Shown piece after piece: positions 12,961 through 25,700 of a stretch of 64,000 nucleotides of DNA. Location of the stretch: NCBI RefSeq assembly GCF_001949145.1, contig NW_019091413.1:692315-756314 (forward strand). The letters are read 5' to 3'. Made by a program: the position numbers and the translations under genes. The DNA is from Acanthaster planci (taxonomy: Eukaryota > Echinodermata > Asteroidea > Valvatida > Acanthasteridae). Positions within the stretch are counted from its first letter, which is position 1. Each line of letters opens with the position of its first letter. The notes under the pieces were generated by a model. It saw only the letters and a program-made list of their open reading frames with translations, was not told the DNA's origin and made no database searches.

Positions 12961-13324
12961 AGCATATAAGGACCATTTGCATTTTTTTTTTCGAGAAAAA
13001 AATTTGCAAGTGGCCCTCATATACTTCCGTACAATTTAATCGTCCCACATTTTTCGTGATGACAATAAAGCCGCTATTGTAAAGAATTTTCGGACTTCCC
13101 AGCAACCGAAATAAATCAGCACTCAAAATAGGAGACCAATAGAAAAGTCATCAAAATATGCCATTAAAAGAGCGAGGTTGTTTTGGCACATCTCATAGCT
13201 GGAGGGGGGGTCTGTTAGGGTTCAGATTCCACTGGAGTGTAATACATTACTTCAAATGCACAATTGTGTCATGAACATCGCCCCACATTTAGTGTCATAT
13301 TGCTGGGCATATCAGCCCCCCCCC

Positions 13325-13346
13325 GACACACACACACACACACACA
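13325..13346. repeat. CA microsatellite
   Basis: A short run of alternating CA follows a run of C. Simple sequence; the frames across it are artefacts. Confidence 0.85.
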
Positions 13347-14716
13347 AATCCCTATCCCCCCCAAAAAAAAAAATCCGGCACAAATTTACACCATTGTTCT
13401 GTTCATTCAAAAATGGACCTCAGGCATTTTTCGTTTTCCAATATAAAACAGACAAAAAAGAGACTTGTCTTTTTTAAATTGTTTTTTTAAACCTACAGAG
13501 TCAAGTCAGGAGTCTTTAAGAGATTAAGAGATCGAAACCTGTCCCCGACAATTTTTTTTTAAACTTACTTTAAAACTAAAAATTAACTTGAAGTATTGGA
13601 TACGTGTCTTATAGAGATTGCTATAGATGACGACGATTTGGCTGGTGACTTTCTTGGTGTGAACCTCATTCAGTTCTGCTTCATGCATCTTATTCAGGTG
13701 GGTGCATTTATTTAAAGCGAAATATGGTGTGTTGCAACCTAGCCGAATTATTGCTAACGGTTATTGATTGACCGGTTTTCTATTGCCGACTGGCGCATCA
13801 AGTTTTCTTCACTATTCGTTTTGATAGCACACGGCCGGTAATTCAAGGTAAGGGGCATGAGTTCCAGGCGGGGGGTTTCCCCTCCCCTTCTCGGTTACCC
13901 CAATGATTCTACCATTATGCCATACAATATTGCCGTCAACTGATTCGTTCCTTTTATCCACACACAGAAGTAGCTTGATGAAGTTGTCAACACTTGGCAT
14001 CGAGATCTAATTCGACCATCAAGGAAGGCCCGAATGCACTTCTTGCCAGGACTGTATGACACTGTAGATTATCCCCAGAAAGATTTCGCAGGTTGAATGC
14101 AGATATAGAAATCGAACCCCTTGTGACGAAGATGTGCATAAACTCTGCTGTCGTGTTACGGCTGAGAATTTATATGATGAATTTCCCAACCACAAAGAAT
14201 CAGCTGTAAACCTGTTATACAAAACAGAACTCTGCAATTACTGCTGTGTGATCTCCCCCGCTTCAGACGACGTGTTGTTTGGAAACGTTAATTTCTCCGT
14301 TCCTAAAATCCAGCTGCTACAAGTGTGTCAAGAAACTATTGAAATCATTTGAGCTATCCTATTCAGCAATTCATGTAAGTGGTGCACAACGATGCTACGA
14401 CGGTACACACATGAAAGTAATCAGGTTTTACTGTCCTATGAATCAGATTCACACTCAAGAAACTTCAAAACTATGACTAACTTTTTATGAGTAACCAAGA
14501 GATTACTTTCTACCCTCAAATAATAAGATCTCATGCGTCCATACTGTCACTGTGTTGAGAGCGAGAGGTTGAGAGATCGAGGCTGCCCCCGAGAAAGTTT
14601 TCAATGATTTTTCAAAATGAAATGTTAAAAATTCAAAACAATTTTTTAATTATAAAAAGTGAAAAGATCTCGGTGGTCCGATGGATACTGAACGCACCTT
14701 TCCACATTTACTTGTG

Positions 14717-14992
14717 TGTGTGTGTGTTGCGTACACGATATGCGTTCATGCGTTCACTGTCATGGACACAAAAATCTACCCGTTAACATAACGCATGTGT
14801 GCGTTGCGTTCAAAAAGCGCGTATGCGCGTCAACACTTGCGCCGGGCGTTCTGTATCCGTCAAAATCCGATCGCTCCTGGGACGATTTTGACGGCCGAAT
14901 TAAGGCAACGCACACGTGTTATGTTAATGGAGTCGATTTTTGTGTCCGTGAAAGCGAAACGCATGAACGCATCGTGTACGCAACGCACCTAA
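14717..14992. mobile_element. Palindromic MITE, family M1, copy 1
   Basis: The left arm (about 14726-14812) and right arm (about 14905-14988) are long imperfect inverted repeats built on TGCGTTCATGCGTTC and GACACAAAAATC. An inner hairpin CCGTCAAAATC/GATTTTGACGG sits in the middle. A one-arm relative occurs at 49578-49748. Confidence 0.7.
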
Positions 14993-16549
14993 AAACGTAC
15001 ATACATATGAGATATAGACCGTGTGTACAAAATGTAAGTCGTACGTGTGATATACAACTCGTATGTACGACATACAAGTCTTATTAGCTGTCCCTGATAC
15101 AGCTGTGTATTTTGACTACTTTGGGGGCCACGGAAGGCAAACAATTCAGATGGCAAACTGAACTTAAGGCCATCATGAATTTCCAGTGAAACACACTAGG
15201 CCAATCTGTTCGTGAAAGGCACCAGGCACCAATTAACCCATCATCCGGTGGTTCAGTGACCCCGCCCACCAAACGTCAGCCTTCATCGAGTCACCTTAAT
15301 ATCTCGCAGGTGGACAAACTTGCGAACCGTTCACTCACTGAAAACGTACCCGCCCATAGAGTGAAATCTCGGACAGAAATAACGCTGACCATCTCGTGCG
15401 TTAGCGACCTCATGCCCGCTACGACTTTCTCAGCATGTGACTTATCAACAGTCAGTTTTAGTCTGCTGAGATTGATCATTCAGGACGTCGAACGACTGGA
15501 GAACGTTGCTTACTGACCGAAGTTGCCTGATGTAAAACAAACAAACACCCCAACACCCCCAACAACCCAAACAAACAAATAAACAAACATATCTCACACC
15601 AGGTTAACAAAAATTGAAAATGCCCGATGCATCCAAACGGCTGTTTACAGACCCCACAGTTTTGTAAAAAGAGAGATTTAAAACTGCCTTTAGAAAGAAT
15701 TTCTTTTTAATTTCACAAATGTTGGGAATCTATTGTTTTATATCTTTTCACTGTCAAAAATCCACGCAATTCACTCATCACCCAGTGCCCGAACACTGAG
15801 GGTGCTGGGAAGGGCTGACAGCTTCCCACTCTTTAGTGAAGAGTATACGTCACACGGGATCACAGCTAATGACGCACTAGAGCATTGATAAATTGGTAAA
15901 TTTCTGCCGGGAGCGCGAGTTCGCTCAGTGCGTTACTCAAGCATGACAAGCGGCGGTTATCAATTCGATATTTTCTTTCGCTTCCTCACTGCTGAAAATA
16001 TACTCACAACACCGTTACTCGTTCATCCAAAATTAATGAAGATAACTAATGATTTAAAATATATCGCAAAAAGACACGTGGTCAGTGATACTTAGGTCTG
16101 TTGTACATTATTTTTTAATCGTACCAAAGTGACATCTCATGTATTTATTTATTGTATGTTTATGTCCTGGATGGACGTTTTAATTCAATTTTTTTATATT
16201 TAATTGCTAGAGTATTAAAGTGTCAAAGTGTATGTTATCTATGTATTTTTATTTTTTAATGTTTACATGTTCAGTGTTTTTATATGTGTATTTACTTATT
16301 TTGTGGTTCTTGTGGTTTTTTTCACAACTTGATGGGGAGTGCGACCACCGTGATTTTTTACTACTCCTGTGCCCATCTTGTTCGAGATGTATTATTGGCA
16401 TGAATAAATAATAAAAATAAAGATAAATTACCACACTGTGATTGTTACAAGGCCATGTTTTTATCGTCATAGCCGATACTTTGCCCGTACCAAAGCACTG
16501 CTATTACGAAATTGGCAAACCAAAAAAAAAATCCAATAACGCTTCCCCA

Positions 16550-16628
16550 ACAGGAAGTGATAACCTCGCGTTCGCAGGTCGTGCACAATCCAGCCAATCA
16601 TAGTGCAAAGCCATCAGCCCTTCCCACC
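16550..16628 (+). repeat. Dispersed repeat shared with 61.2 kb
   Basis: It begins CAGGAAGTGATAACCTCGCG and continues to CAGCCCTTCCCAC. The same sequence is present in reverse orientation at 61214-61291, with a long identical stretch at one end. The family is unknown; it is probably part of a larger mobile element. Confidence 0.6.
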
Positions 16629-19002
16629 CAGTGCTTGGCTGTTTGCGCCATGGGCGCCGGGCGACGAGCGAAGAATTATCCTACACCTCACTCGCCCTCG
16701 CCTCGTACCATTCAAATAGCAACTCCCTTTTATCTTTAGGTCGCGCTGACAGACATACCTTCACCTGACGCCACTCAAGAACCAGACAGCAATGTGTGTT
16801 TCACTGGAATTCCAAGATAATAACCACAGTCAGTATTTTCACAAGTGTTTGTCTCATTAAATTTTTGTATCCGACACTTTTACGAAATCTGCCGCACAGG
16901 TTATTCGCACAGTTAATTTAAAATCGCGCCCTCTTTTCAGCATATGGATTGCACAATACTGAACACAGACACCCAGAATAAGCGCCATTTGTTTAGGAAC
17001 CAGATAGCAATGCTTGCTTCACTCGGGTTTCACTAGATATTCAACAGCTACAGCCGCAAGAACAATTTTTCTGTTCAATTTGGCAACTGTTTACTGAATC
17101 AATTTTCATGGTATCATCTCCCTTTAAATCTTGACTCTTCAAGATGACCTACACTCTTGGAACTTAACTTTAGGAAGGTCAATTGTGGCTTCTTCGACTG
17201 AGGCATCCTCCCACACAACCTTTTAGAGGTTCGGGGCTTACTGGATCGGCTTATCAGACTCATACCTGATGATCTCACAACTGGCCCACTACACTGCTTG
17301 GTGGGGGATACAAAGGATAAATACACTTTTAAAAATAAATAGAACAAGAGATAATGTCAAGAAAAAAGCAAAAAGTGTCTCACGCATCCTATTTCCAAAT
17401 TCCACTTGGGACTACCATCCAACATCTATTTCCTTTATTTCAATTCACATCACGAAAATCACGTTTACATAAATAAACATATCCTCAATAGAGGCATTCA
17501 AAATATGTGTGCATAACATTCGTAACAACACTTCACAGCCAAAACTAAACCAGAACGATAAATTCTGTCTTCCACAAGGTGGAATGTTTGTTTCCTTTGG
17601 GTATTGTGTTTCTATTTTACAGGGATCAAATGAGTAAAGAAACAATGAACCATTCTAAGTTATTCTTCTTTTCTTATCTTGGCTGAATTCCGACACTTTT
17701 TCGGAAAGCAAAGCTAAAGGGTGCAATTAGATTAAGCCTATGCGGAACAGACAGGAACACCGCTGTAGGTACCAAAAATACAAAAAATAAAGAGGCTTCT
17801 ATTTTATGACAAGTTATGAAAATAAATGAATCTAAAGACACTATTAAAAATATAAATCGACCCAAAAGGCAGAAAGTTAAAGCTCTTGCAAAAAAGTTTG
17901 TAATAGACAGTTTTTAAAAAGTAAAAGGAAAAAATCCACCAACCTATCTTTACTTTCTTCAACAAAAAAGAGAGAAAATAATAGATATATGCAAAAAAGG
18001 ATAATCCAAGTTTCACATGACCTATTTATCACTAAACCTCAAAACATTCAGAACAATACTCTCTAAAGTACCAGAGACCGCCAGAGAAAGTGTGCAATTG
18101 CATTGAACAAAATTTCTGTTTTCTCGAAAACTACAGCATACTGGGCGGAAATACCTCACAGACTGATTGACACTTTTATGTACTTTCTTTCAAGTAAGAT
18201 ATTTATATTATATGGTAGTCTGATGTGGGGGATATTAGCAATGGTAAACAACACCCTTAACGGCACACAACTTTCATCGGTAAAGAAAATATTGAAGAGT
18301 TGACAGAATATTCCTACATTTAGGTGAGTGGCATTCAACTGAAGTTCTCTTTTCAACTCAAACGTCTTAAGAACACACACAACACAAGAAAGGTAGACCT
18401 ACTTGCACAGAACTCTTTTGAAGGAATTTATCCCATCCGTAGTAAACCATTTCAAGTCAAGGACTTTGTCACCTGACTTTACTGGAATATTTTACATTAC
18501 ATTACTGGAATACTGCACCCTAGAACAGCAGCTTTGCCCCAACCAAGTATGTCCCAATTTTGATCTCTACACTGGAGGCAGCCTTACCCCTGTTACACCA
18601 TTTAATTTTTTAAAAATCACTTAACTTTCAATAAAATCACACACAAACACATTTATATACAATTTAATCAGGTGCATTGCATAATCAAGAACCACAGAAC
18701 ATTAGGTCATTAGTAGCTAACGAGCTTCTCCAGTTTTCATTCACCTCTAACATCTCAAGTAACAGGACAAGGTATGCATTTTAAGTTCTATGTTCTCCAT
18801 GTGCAAACAAGAATAGATGCGGGAATTTTATACCAAGCAATGGTCCCTCTTGGAATAGCACATCACGTGCATGTGCACATTCCAACAGCACAGAATCTGC
18901 AGTAGTTTTACGAAACTGCCAAGTATTCACATGTGTGTTGCATGTTGCTGGGAACGAATGACATGTAAGTTGCACCAGCCTCTCTTTTTCTTGCTGTTAA
19001 GA

Positions 19003-19243
19003 GGGCAGTTGTGGTACTCAGGGAGGTCAGGTTGCCTTCTACTTGTGCAACCTGGGTTCAAATCCCAACTGCCCTGGTTTTCAGTACCTACCCAATTAAA
19101 AATATTTATTTGAGGATTTACCTCCCTCCTCCCTTTAAAACTGAACATTTCTTCACTGTTTTCTCTGCCAGGGCCCCTAGGGAGGTCACTTCATTTTGGC
19201 AACTGGTAGAGACTAGCTTGGTCAAATAAATATTGGCTTGGCA
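19003..19243 (+). mobile_element. tRNA-derived SINE, family 1, copy 2
   Basis: Shares GGTCAGGTTG, the B box GGGTTCAAATCCC, TTTTCAGTACCTACCCAAT and the CTTCACTGT...CTCTGCCAGG body with the copies at 8945 and 29527, but is more diverged and shorter. Confidence 0.65.
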
Positions 19244-19791
19244 AGGAAATGCAGCGTTGAAATCAAGACCTACGATCATTGCAAGTCTATCAAAAATTAT
19301 CTGCTCTCAAATTACGCTGCAATGATGACACAGGTATTCTTTAGTCATTTGTTACAAATACAATAACAACTTTATGAACTTGTCAGCTTTGGCACTTAAT
19401 ACAGTTTTCTAAATTATGCACGGAAGACTTCAAAATGACAAACCAAAGTGAAAAACTGAATTATTTTTTATCATCAAGCAGCCCTGATTCGACCCATGCA
19501 CAAGAGATTTTCAGTCACACGCACAGCACGCAGTTTTCACTCAGTGCTTTGTTTTGCATGCAATCTTATTCCCGAGCACCAAAATTGTTCAGGCCAAATG
19601 TCAAAATGCAACTCAGCCTCCGGCATCGACTGCATCCCTGAGCTCAGATCCGTTTAAAGGCCTTGAGTCAAAATTACCAAAGGCCGGGACCCAGCTGCCA
19701 AGAGACACAACTATGGGAGGCCACACGGGTAGGTTCCACAGAACCTATAACAGCTCTTGCAAAGGACTAAAGTGGAGGATACAGCAGCAAT

Positions 19792-22700
19792 TCACCTCTT
19801 GTTACTGCTCTTTTGCTTGGCTTTCAGCTTTGCAGACTTCACTCTGATCGGCTTGGGGTTCATCTTGGCAGCGCTGGTGCTGATTGGTTCGTCTGTCAGT
19901 GAGCGCCTCCGCTGTGATGTGAAGCTCTTCCCAGGCAGCATGGAGTCGCGCCCGCGGCTCTTCAACCTGGAGCCACTGCTCGAAGAAGCTGTCTTTGGTC
20001 GGGAGGATTGATCGCCACTTGCCCCGACCGCGGATGATAACTCCAGATTAGCCAGGTCCTCTGAGGCTTTCAAGGCCACAGCTGAGATGGGTCGTGGTTT
20101 ACGTACCATCTGCCTAGCACTGCTGAAGGTCGCGAAGGCAGACTTGGGACGCCCTAGAACAGCAGTATTGGTATTTGCAGTGGATTTCCGATTAGATGTT
20201 CGGCCTGTGGTGCAGCTCTTACAGGATTTAGGTCTGGGAGGGGACTCCTCCTCTTCTGCTTGTCTGGGCTGCCGGATATGTAAATGATAGCCAAATTCTG
20301 TGCAGGAGCCCTGGCAGTATGCCTGTTTACAGTGACAGCATCCCCCACTGGGTGGGTCACGCTTGATCTTGCATTCCCCTGCGCACAGCGGCTGCAGACA
20401 GTCAGGTGAACAATTTCTACTCTGCCTGGATCTGGCTAAGGCACTCTGTGCTCGCTCTGTGGGGAGAGCTGCTGTGGCATTCCAACCTTTCCTCACCTGC
20501 GTGGCTGATGCTGCTCTCTTCGGTGGAGCCAACCTTTGACTTTTCTCCCATTCAGCACTGGTGATCTGCAGCCGCTCCATCTCGATCAGCCGGTCAATGA
20601 GCTTCTCCTCGACACCGTCCGGCACTGCTCGTATGGCGTGCCGCCAGTCCTCCTTGAGTAGGCTCAATTCCAGTAAGTCCAGGTAGCAGTAGGGCTTACT
20701 TAGTGCCTCTGGGAATGGATCCTGCTTCTTCTTGCCGGCGCTGGAGCTGTGATATCGAAACATCCCCCGGTAATTGTCCACGTCCAAGTCTTCTGGTGGC
20801 AGGTCAAAGTTTGGTGGGGTCCTCACCCGATACTTGTGTGAACTGTCCTCAGAGTCCTCACCAGACTGATTCTTTTCAGCATCAACGATTTCTGGCTTTC
20901 CGTCATTTGAAACAATATCAAAAGGCCCCGGGTGAGATGCGTCAGAGTCTATTTGTTTCCCATCACTAAGGGCACCGATTATTCTTGGGGTGAGCTGGTC
21001 AAACTCGGCTTGTCTGCCACTGAGGGCAGAAGTGGAATGTGGTCTCAAGACCGGTTGCTGCTGTTTAGACCTCACAACAATGGAAGAGTGTGGTCGTCTG
21101 AAACAAAAAAATTAGAAATTAAAATATTACAGCAGGAAAGGTCTACATGCAAAATTCTAAAAAGCGAGATTTTACTAAAATGAGTATCTCAAAATCAGTT
21201 GTAAATGAATGAATTATATTAAACAAAACAACACACTCAAAACCCCAATCAAAATGAAATTACTTTGAAAACAAATTTCTATGACATAACAATGTGCGAG
21301 AGACTTCAAGGATTCAAGGTACTGCATCAATACTGCATGTGCATGAGACTTTTCTTGATGGGAGCTGAAAGAGACATTTTATATTTAACTCCATACATTT
21401 TTTCTCAGTCCCTTCAAGAGGGTTGCCGTAATCTTTGGAATATAAGCCGCGGCTTATACGTTGATTCTTACGCTGAAAAATGTCTTTGCAGCTTATATGC
21501 CAGGTGGCTCATACGGCAAACTCTGAAGGATTAAATCAGTCATAAAAGCCGTGCATACCACGAGCAGGTAGTGCAATCATATTTTCATTGGTAACCGTTT
21601 ACATCCGGTAACTCGAACCTTGGGTGATAAATAAAATTCAAGTTGTCCGGATTTCGAGTTAATGCAAGTTCCTGAGCCATAGAGTCACGATAAGCACATG
21701 TGTACGTAATCACAATAAACTTCACTTGCTTTGGTGATTATTTCCTGCTTTTTATTCATTCTTGTGGTGTGTTTTATAAACACAAATATTATTTTACTAA
21801 GTCCTTTTCCCAAGTCCTTTAAACCTAAAGGTTTCTTTTAACTGACGAATAACAATAACCACGGTGTACTACCTTCAGGTAGCAAATCTTTTGTCTTTTC
21901 ACCAATTGTGTTCCGAGTGAAATGCCACGCTGCAGCACCGAACTTCGGGTTTGTTTTCACTTGGGTTTTCCAATGACATCACTTTCTGTGGTCAAGTGGT
22001 AATCAGAAAGAGTCAGCGATTGGACTGTCCACGAACGGGTCTGTGGTAGCAGTCAGGCTAGCCCGAAAGTGAATGCGTGCAGAGCATGTGCTATGCAACA
22101 TGCATGCAACACAAGCAGTTCCATGTGAAAAGAACATGTGCTTCATGCTTGGCAATGTCGACTCAAACTATTAAGTCTCGCAGTGGACCTTCGCCTTCTA
22201 TTTTTAAGCAATTTGGCGGTGTTTTTTTTATTGTTGTCACAAAAACTTTCAGATAAGCGGATGTAGTGGTGTGGATATTTTGAGTTATGGAGGTAATTTT
22301 GCACATAAAAGCCTATTCTTTAGGCAAAAATAAGTAGGCCTACAAGATAAAATGGACTTTCCACTTAACCATCTTCGAGTTATCGAGATTTTACTCCACA
22401 TCTCTGTCCGCGTAACTTGCGCGGCCCATGCACACAGGACAATCATCAAGCCTGCCAAAATTGGTCATTTTCGAGGACTTCAATTTATTTTTAACAGTGG
22501 CACTCCTTTGCACTCTGCTTTCTCTTATTAGGATTGTACATGTAGTGGAACCATTGACGTACTTGCACTGTACTGGCACTTCAGCATGCAGCATGACAAT
22601 CTTCATGGTTGGATCATTCATGTTGTTAGCGCCATGATGCGACTTATACACCAGTGCAGCTTATACACTGACTTTAAATCTTAATTTGCCGTTCTTTGCG

Positions 22701-25700
22701 TGCTGCAGCTTACACACCGGGCAGCTTATAGCTTGAAAATTACGGTACTACTCTAGTTATGTATGTGAAGTTTAAGCAGAGTACATTCGACTCTTCATTT
22801 ATAAATCACCCACCTGATTTCCCGCTTTGTGGGTGAGAACATTGGCAGTTTTGATATTCAATCTATAGTGTATAGTAGTGATAGTTGTAGGCTAAGAAAT
22901 GGTTGAAAAAGACTATTTACTCATTGGCAAAAGGTATGGAATAATAGAAACATTTCAACTTGGCGCAAAATCATACCATTCAACAGAAGCTGGTCATACT
23001 TGCTATTGCACATGAACCTGTGCGCAGACGCAGTGTTATCGTTCCTATGTAAAAATATCACTCTTGCGTGGAGTGATAAAAAAATTGCATCCTACTGTGT
23101 TGCAAAGAGATCTAACCTTCTGTTTGACCTCTTGACTGGTGTGCACTGGAATGCTAACCCCTGATCGATGACCGCTGCCTCCCCTGCGGGTGCTGAGCCA
23201 ATGCTGGGTGCTTGATGGGGTAAGCTTGCAGCTAGCTGGGAAGGGCGTAAGGTCCGCACCATCCTGTCTCCACTTGAGTAGAAGCTCTAGTGATTTCAAC
23301 AAAATCAAAGTTATGCAACAGATGAGACAGTGGCAATTTCTGATTGTAAACCTACCAGTCTACAGCAAGCCCCAAACATATCTCTCCATTCACCAGGTGA
23401 TCCCATAATCGATGACCTCTGTGGAGAAAGGGGGTATGATGCTCCTCGACTGACTCTCTGACCAGTTTAAGTTCCAATGATTGTATCTTAAACCAGCTAC
23501 TGTATGATAGCGAAGCTTGGCAAGAGGAGACAGGATACCAGGCAATCAGAAAAAAAGGAGAAAATAAAATGACATAAATACTAATAAATTTAAGTAGATT
23601 TTTGAGTTGTGTTTTCCTTTGATGAATGGGATAGCTACTAATAAGCTGGGTAAAGTCAACCCAACTCAAACATTCAACATTCTTACTCTTCAACAGACTT
23701 GATTGTTATGTTTCAACTGTGAATAAGCCATGGCCCCCTTCCATCCTATGAAAAAATTGTCAGCATGCCAGGAATATGAAATGGACAGTTAAATTTATGC
23801 TTCGCAGGCCAGATGAGTAAGGGGAAGAAAGTAATGCAAGTCAGTGCTGTACATTACAACCACACGGTGTACATAAGTCATTGTTGTTACATTTTGGTGT
23901 CTATTTTTTCATGCACAATCAATATAATTCCGTGCCCTGTTTACTTTTTATAAAATGCAAACACTGTGGACAACTGTTGACCATTTCCGATCCACCTGTT
24001 GCCCAGTTGAGGAGGGGCAGCAAGTGGTGTCTACCACCAACTGGAAAGATCCACACAATGCAAATTTATCTGACTACAGTGCTACAAAATGTGCCTTTGT
24101 GTTTCAAATAACCTTATTTTCAATGCCTGTTTCTGTTTTAGAGGTTCTGGATACCTTGTTGGTTTTTATACTGCTACAAATATCTTTCCATTTTCCGCAC
24201 AAGACTGGCATCATTCCAGAGGGAAAAAGTCAGTGTTACATTTCTTTGTGCATATGTGCTATTAGATTTTTACTATTTTGCTTTTCTTTGATGAATCATT
24301 GTGCAACTGTATGACAAAATGCCAACAAGCAACCTTTTCCCAGAAATGTTTTAAATGAGCCAATTTTGGATTCACAATTTGAACAGAAAAATCTATAAAC
24401 TGAGCATCATCTTGGCTCAGTGACATCCCAGTAACACTATTGTCTATTAATAGAAGACTTAACAATTTGATTTGTTTAAACCTCATTGATGTATCTCAAT
24501 TTCAATACAATTATCCCCAAAATGATGTCAACTTGTTTTCATACACTGAAAAAAGTATAAACTTTCGCAAAAAGTGAATCATTGGCATTGCAAGGATCCT
24601 TTAAATGTGAAGTAAATTAGCGAGACAAGTAAGCATAGAAACAACAATAACAACAAACAAACCTTAAAACCAGTGCCATGGTACTTGCTGATTTGTTGAT
24701 TAACCTGATGTACCTGAGCTGATAACTTACGGAATGTGTCCTGTCAAAGAAAGGGTGAATGTACAAAGTACAAGAAATATTGAGAAATAAAACAGAAAGC
24801 GAAAAATCTCATTCCAAGACATTCAACAAGGCATTTCCTTAATTGCTTTCAACATTGTATTTTTGAAACACTTCTTATGTGATCATTTACTTTTGGTGGT
24901 ATAAACCCATATACATGTGTCTCTTGCAACACTGGCAAAAATCGTAAATGATTGCAAACTTCTACTTCCCTACTTCTAAAACACGGTACCAAAGACAAAG
25001 GTTTTTAAGCGATTTTTCCCATTTAACCAAAAATCTCAGTACTGTTTTTTTTGTTTTTTTTTCGTTTTGTTTTGGGTTGAGTTGTTGTGCTTCTGATACT
25101 ACCTGTAGCGATTTATAAAATAAATTAACAGAATTCATGTTGGACTCTTGGACAGCTAGAAAAGCCACAGCGAACAAAACAAATGCACCTCTTAGAAATG
25201 TAAGGATGCTGAATTTGGTCACTTACTGGGCAAAGTTAGAGCTCACGATTCAACTCATATGACCTATGATTTTGACCAAGGCTTGTAATTTGATACTCAG
25301 ACTTAAGCTCAGGTAACTTAAAAGCTTGTCATTTGTTATTGAAGCCAAAGAATCTATCATCCAATGAAATGTGTTTTGTGTTGATGACAAACACTATTAT
25401 TTTCATATTGTCTTAGGTACGAACTTTAAGAAATTCTTTCATTTCCAAACAAATGTTAATTCACAAAATATTAGTTTGCACAGATACAAGAGGCAGAACC
25501 ACAATTCATTAATATGGGATACTTTGGTAATTGTTTTCAATATTGATCATGGGCATGGCGCTAAACTTAACACAAGGCATGATCAATATCTGCCACATCT
25601 GCTTTGAAACATGTGTTCAACACAAAGTCGCTTCTTCAGTACAGCTGTGGCCATTTATTCCTGCTCTGTAAATAACAGCGATTCAAAAGCTTGTTTGCTT

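Larger units (their letters stand above)
12961..19791. other. Intergenic stretch between RELCH and the uncharacterised gene
   Basis: No open frame here has supportable homology or splice structure. It contains a CA microsatellite, a palindromic MITE, a short repeat shared with 61.2 kb, a SINE and long AT-rich tracts (about 17.0-18.7 kb). Diverged similarity between about 16769-16826 and 16989-17055 suggests a local duplication. Confidence 0.5.

Noticed and set aside
15256-15516. 86-codon frame on the plus strand
   Set aside because: No recognisable family, no splice partners, and an open frame of similar size on the other strand.
17114-18300. Possible LINE reverse-transcriptase tail (ILYGSLMWG-like sequence at about 18200)
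   Set aside because: Only one weak motif is present, with no second RT motif in register and many stops. Not enough to call an element.
23045-23308. Frame LELLLKWRQDGADL over exon 23117-23286
   Set aside because: This register is out of phase with both neighbours; another register of the same exon (SFYSSGDRMVRTLRP) joins both in phase and was used.
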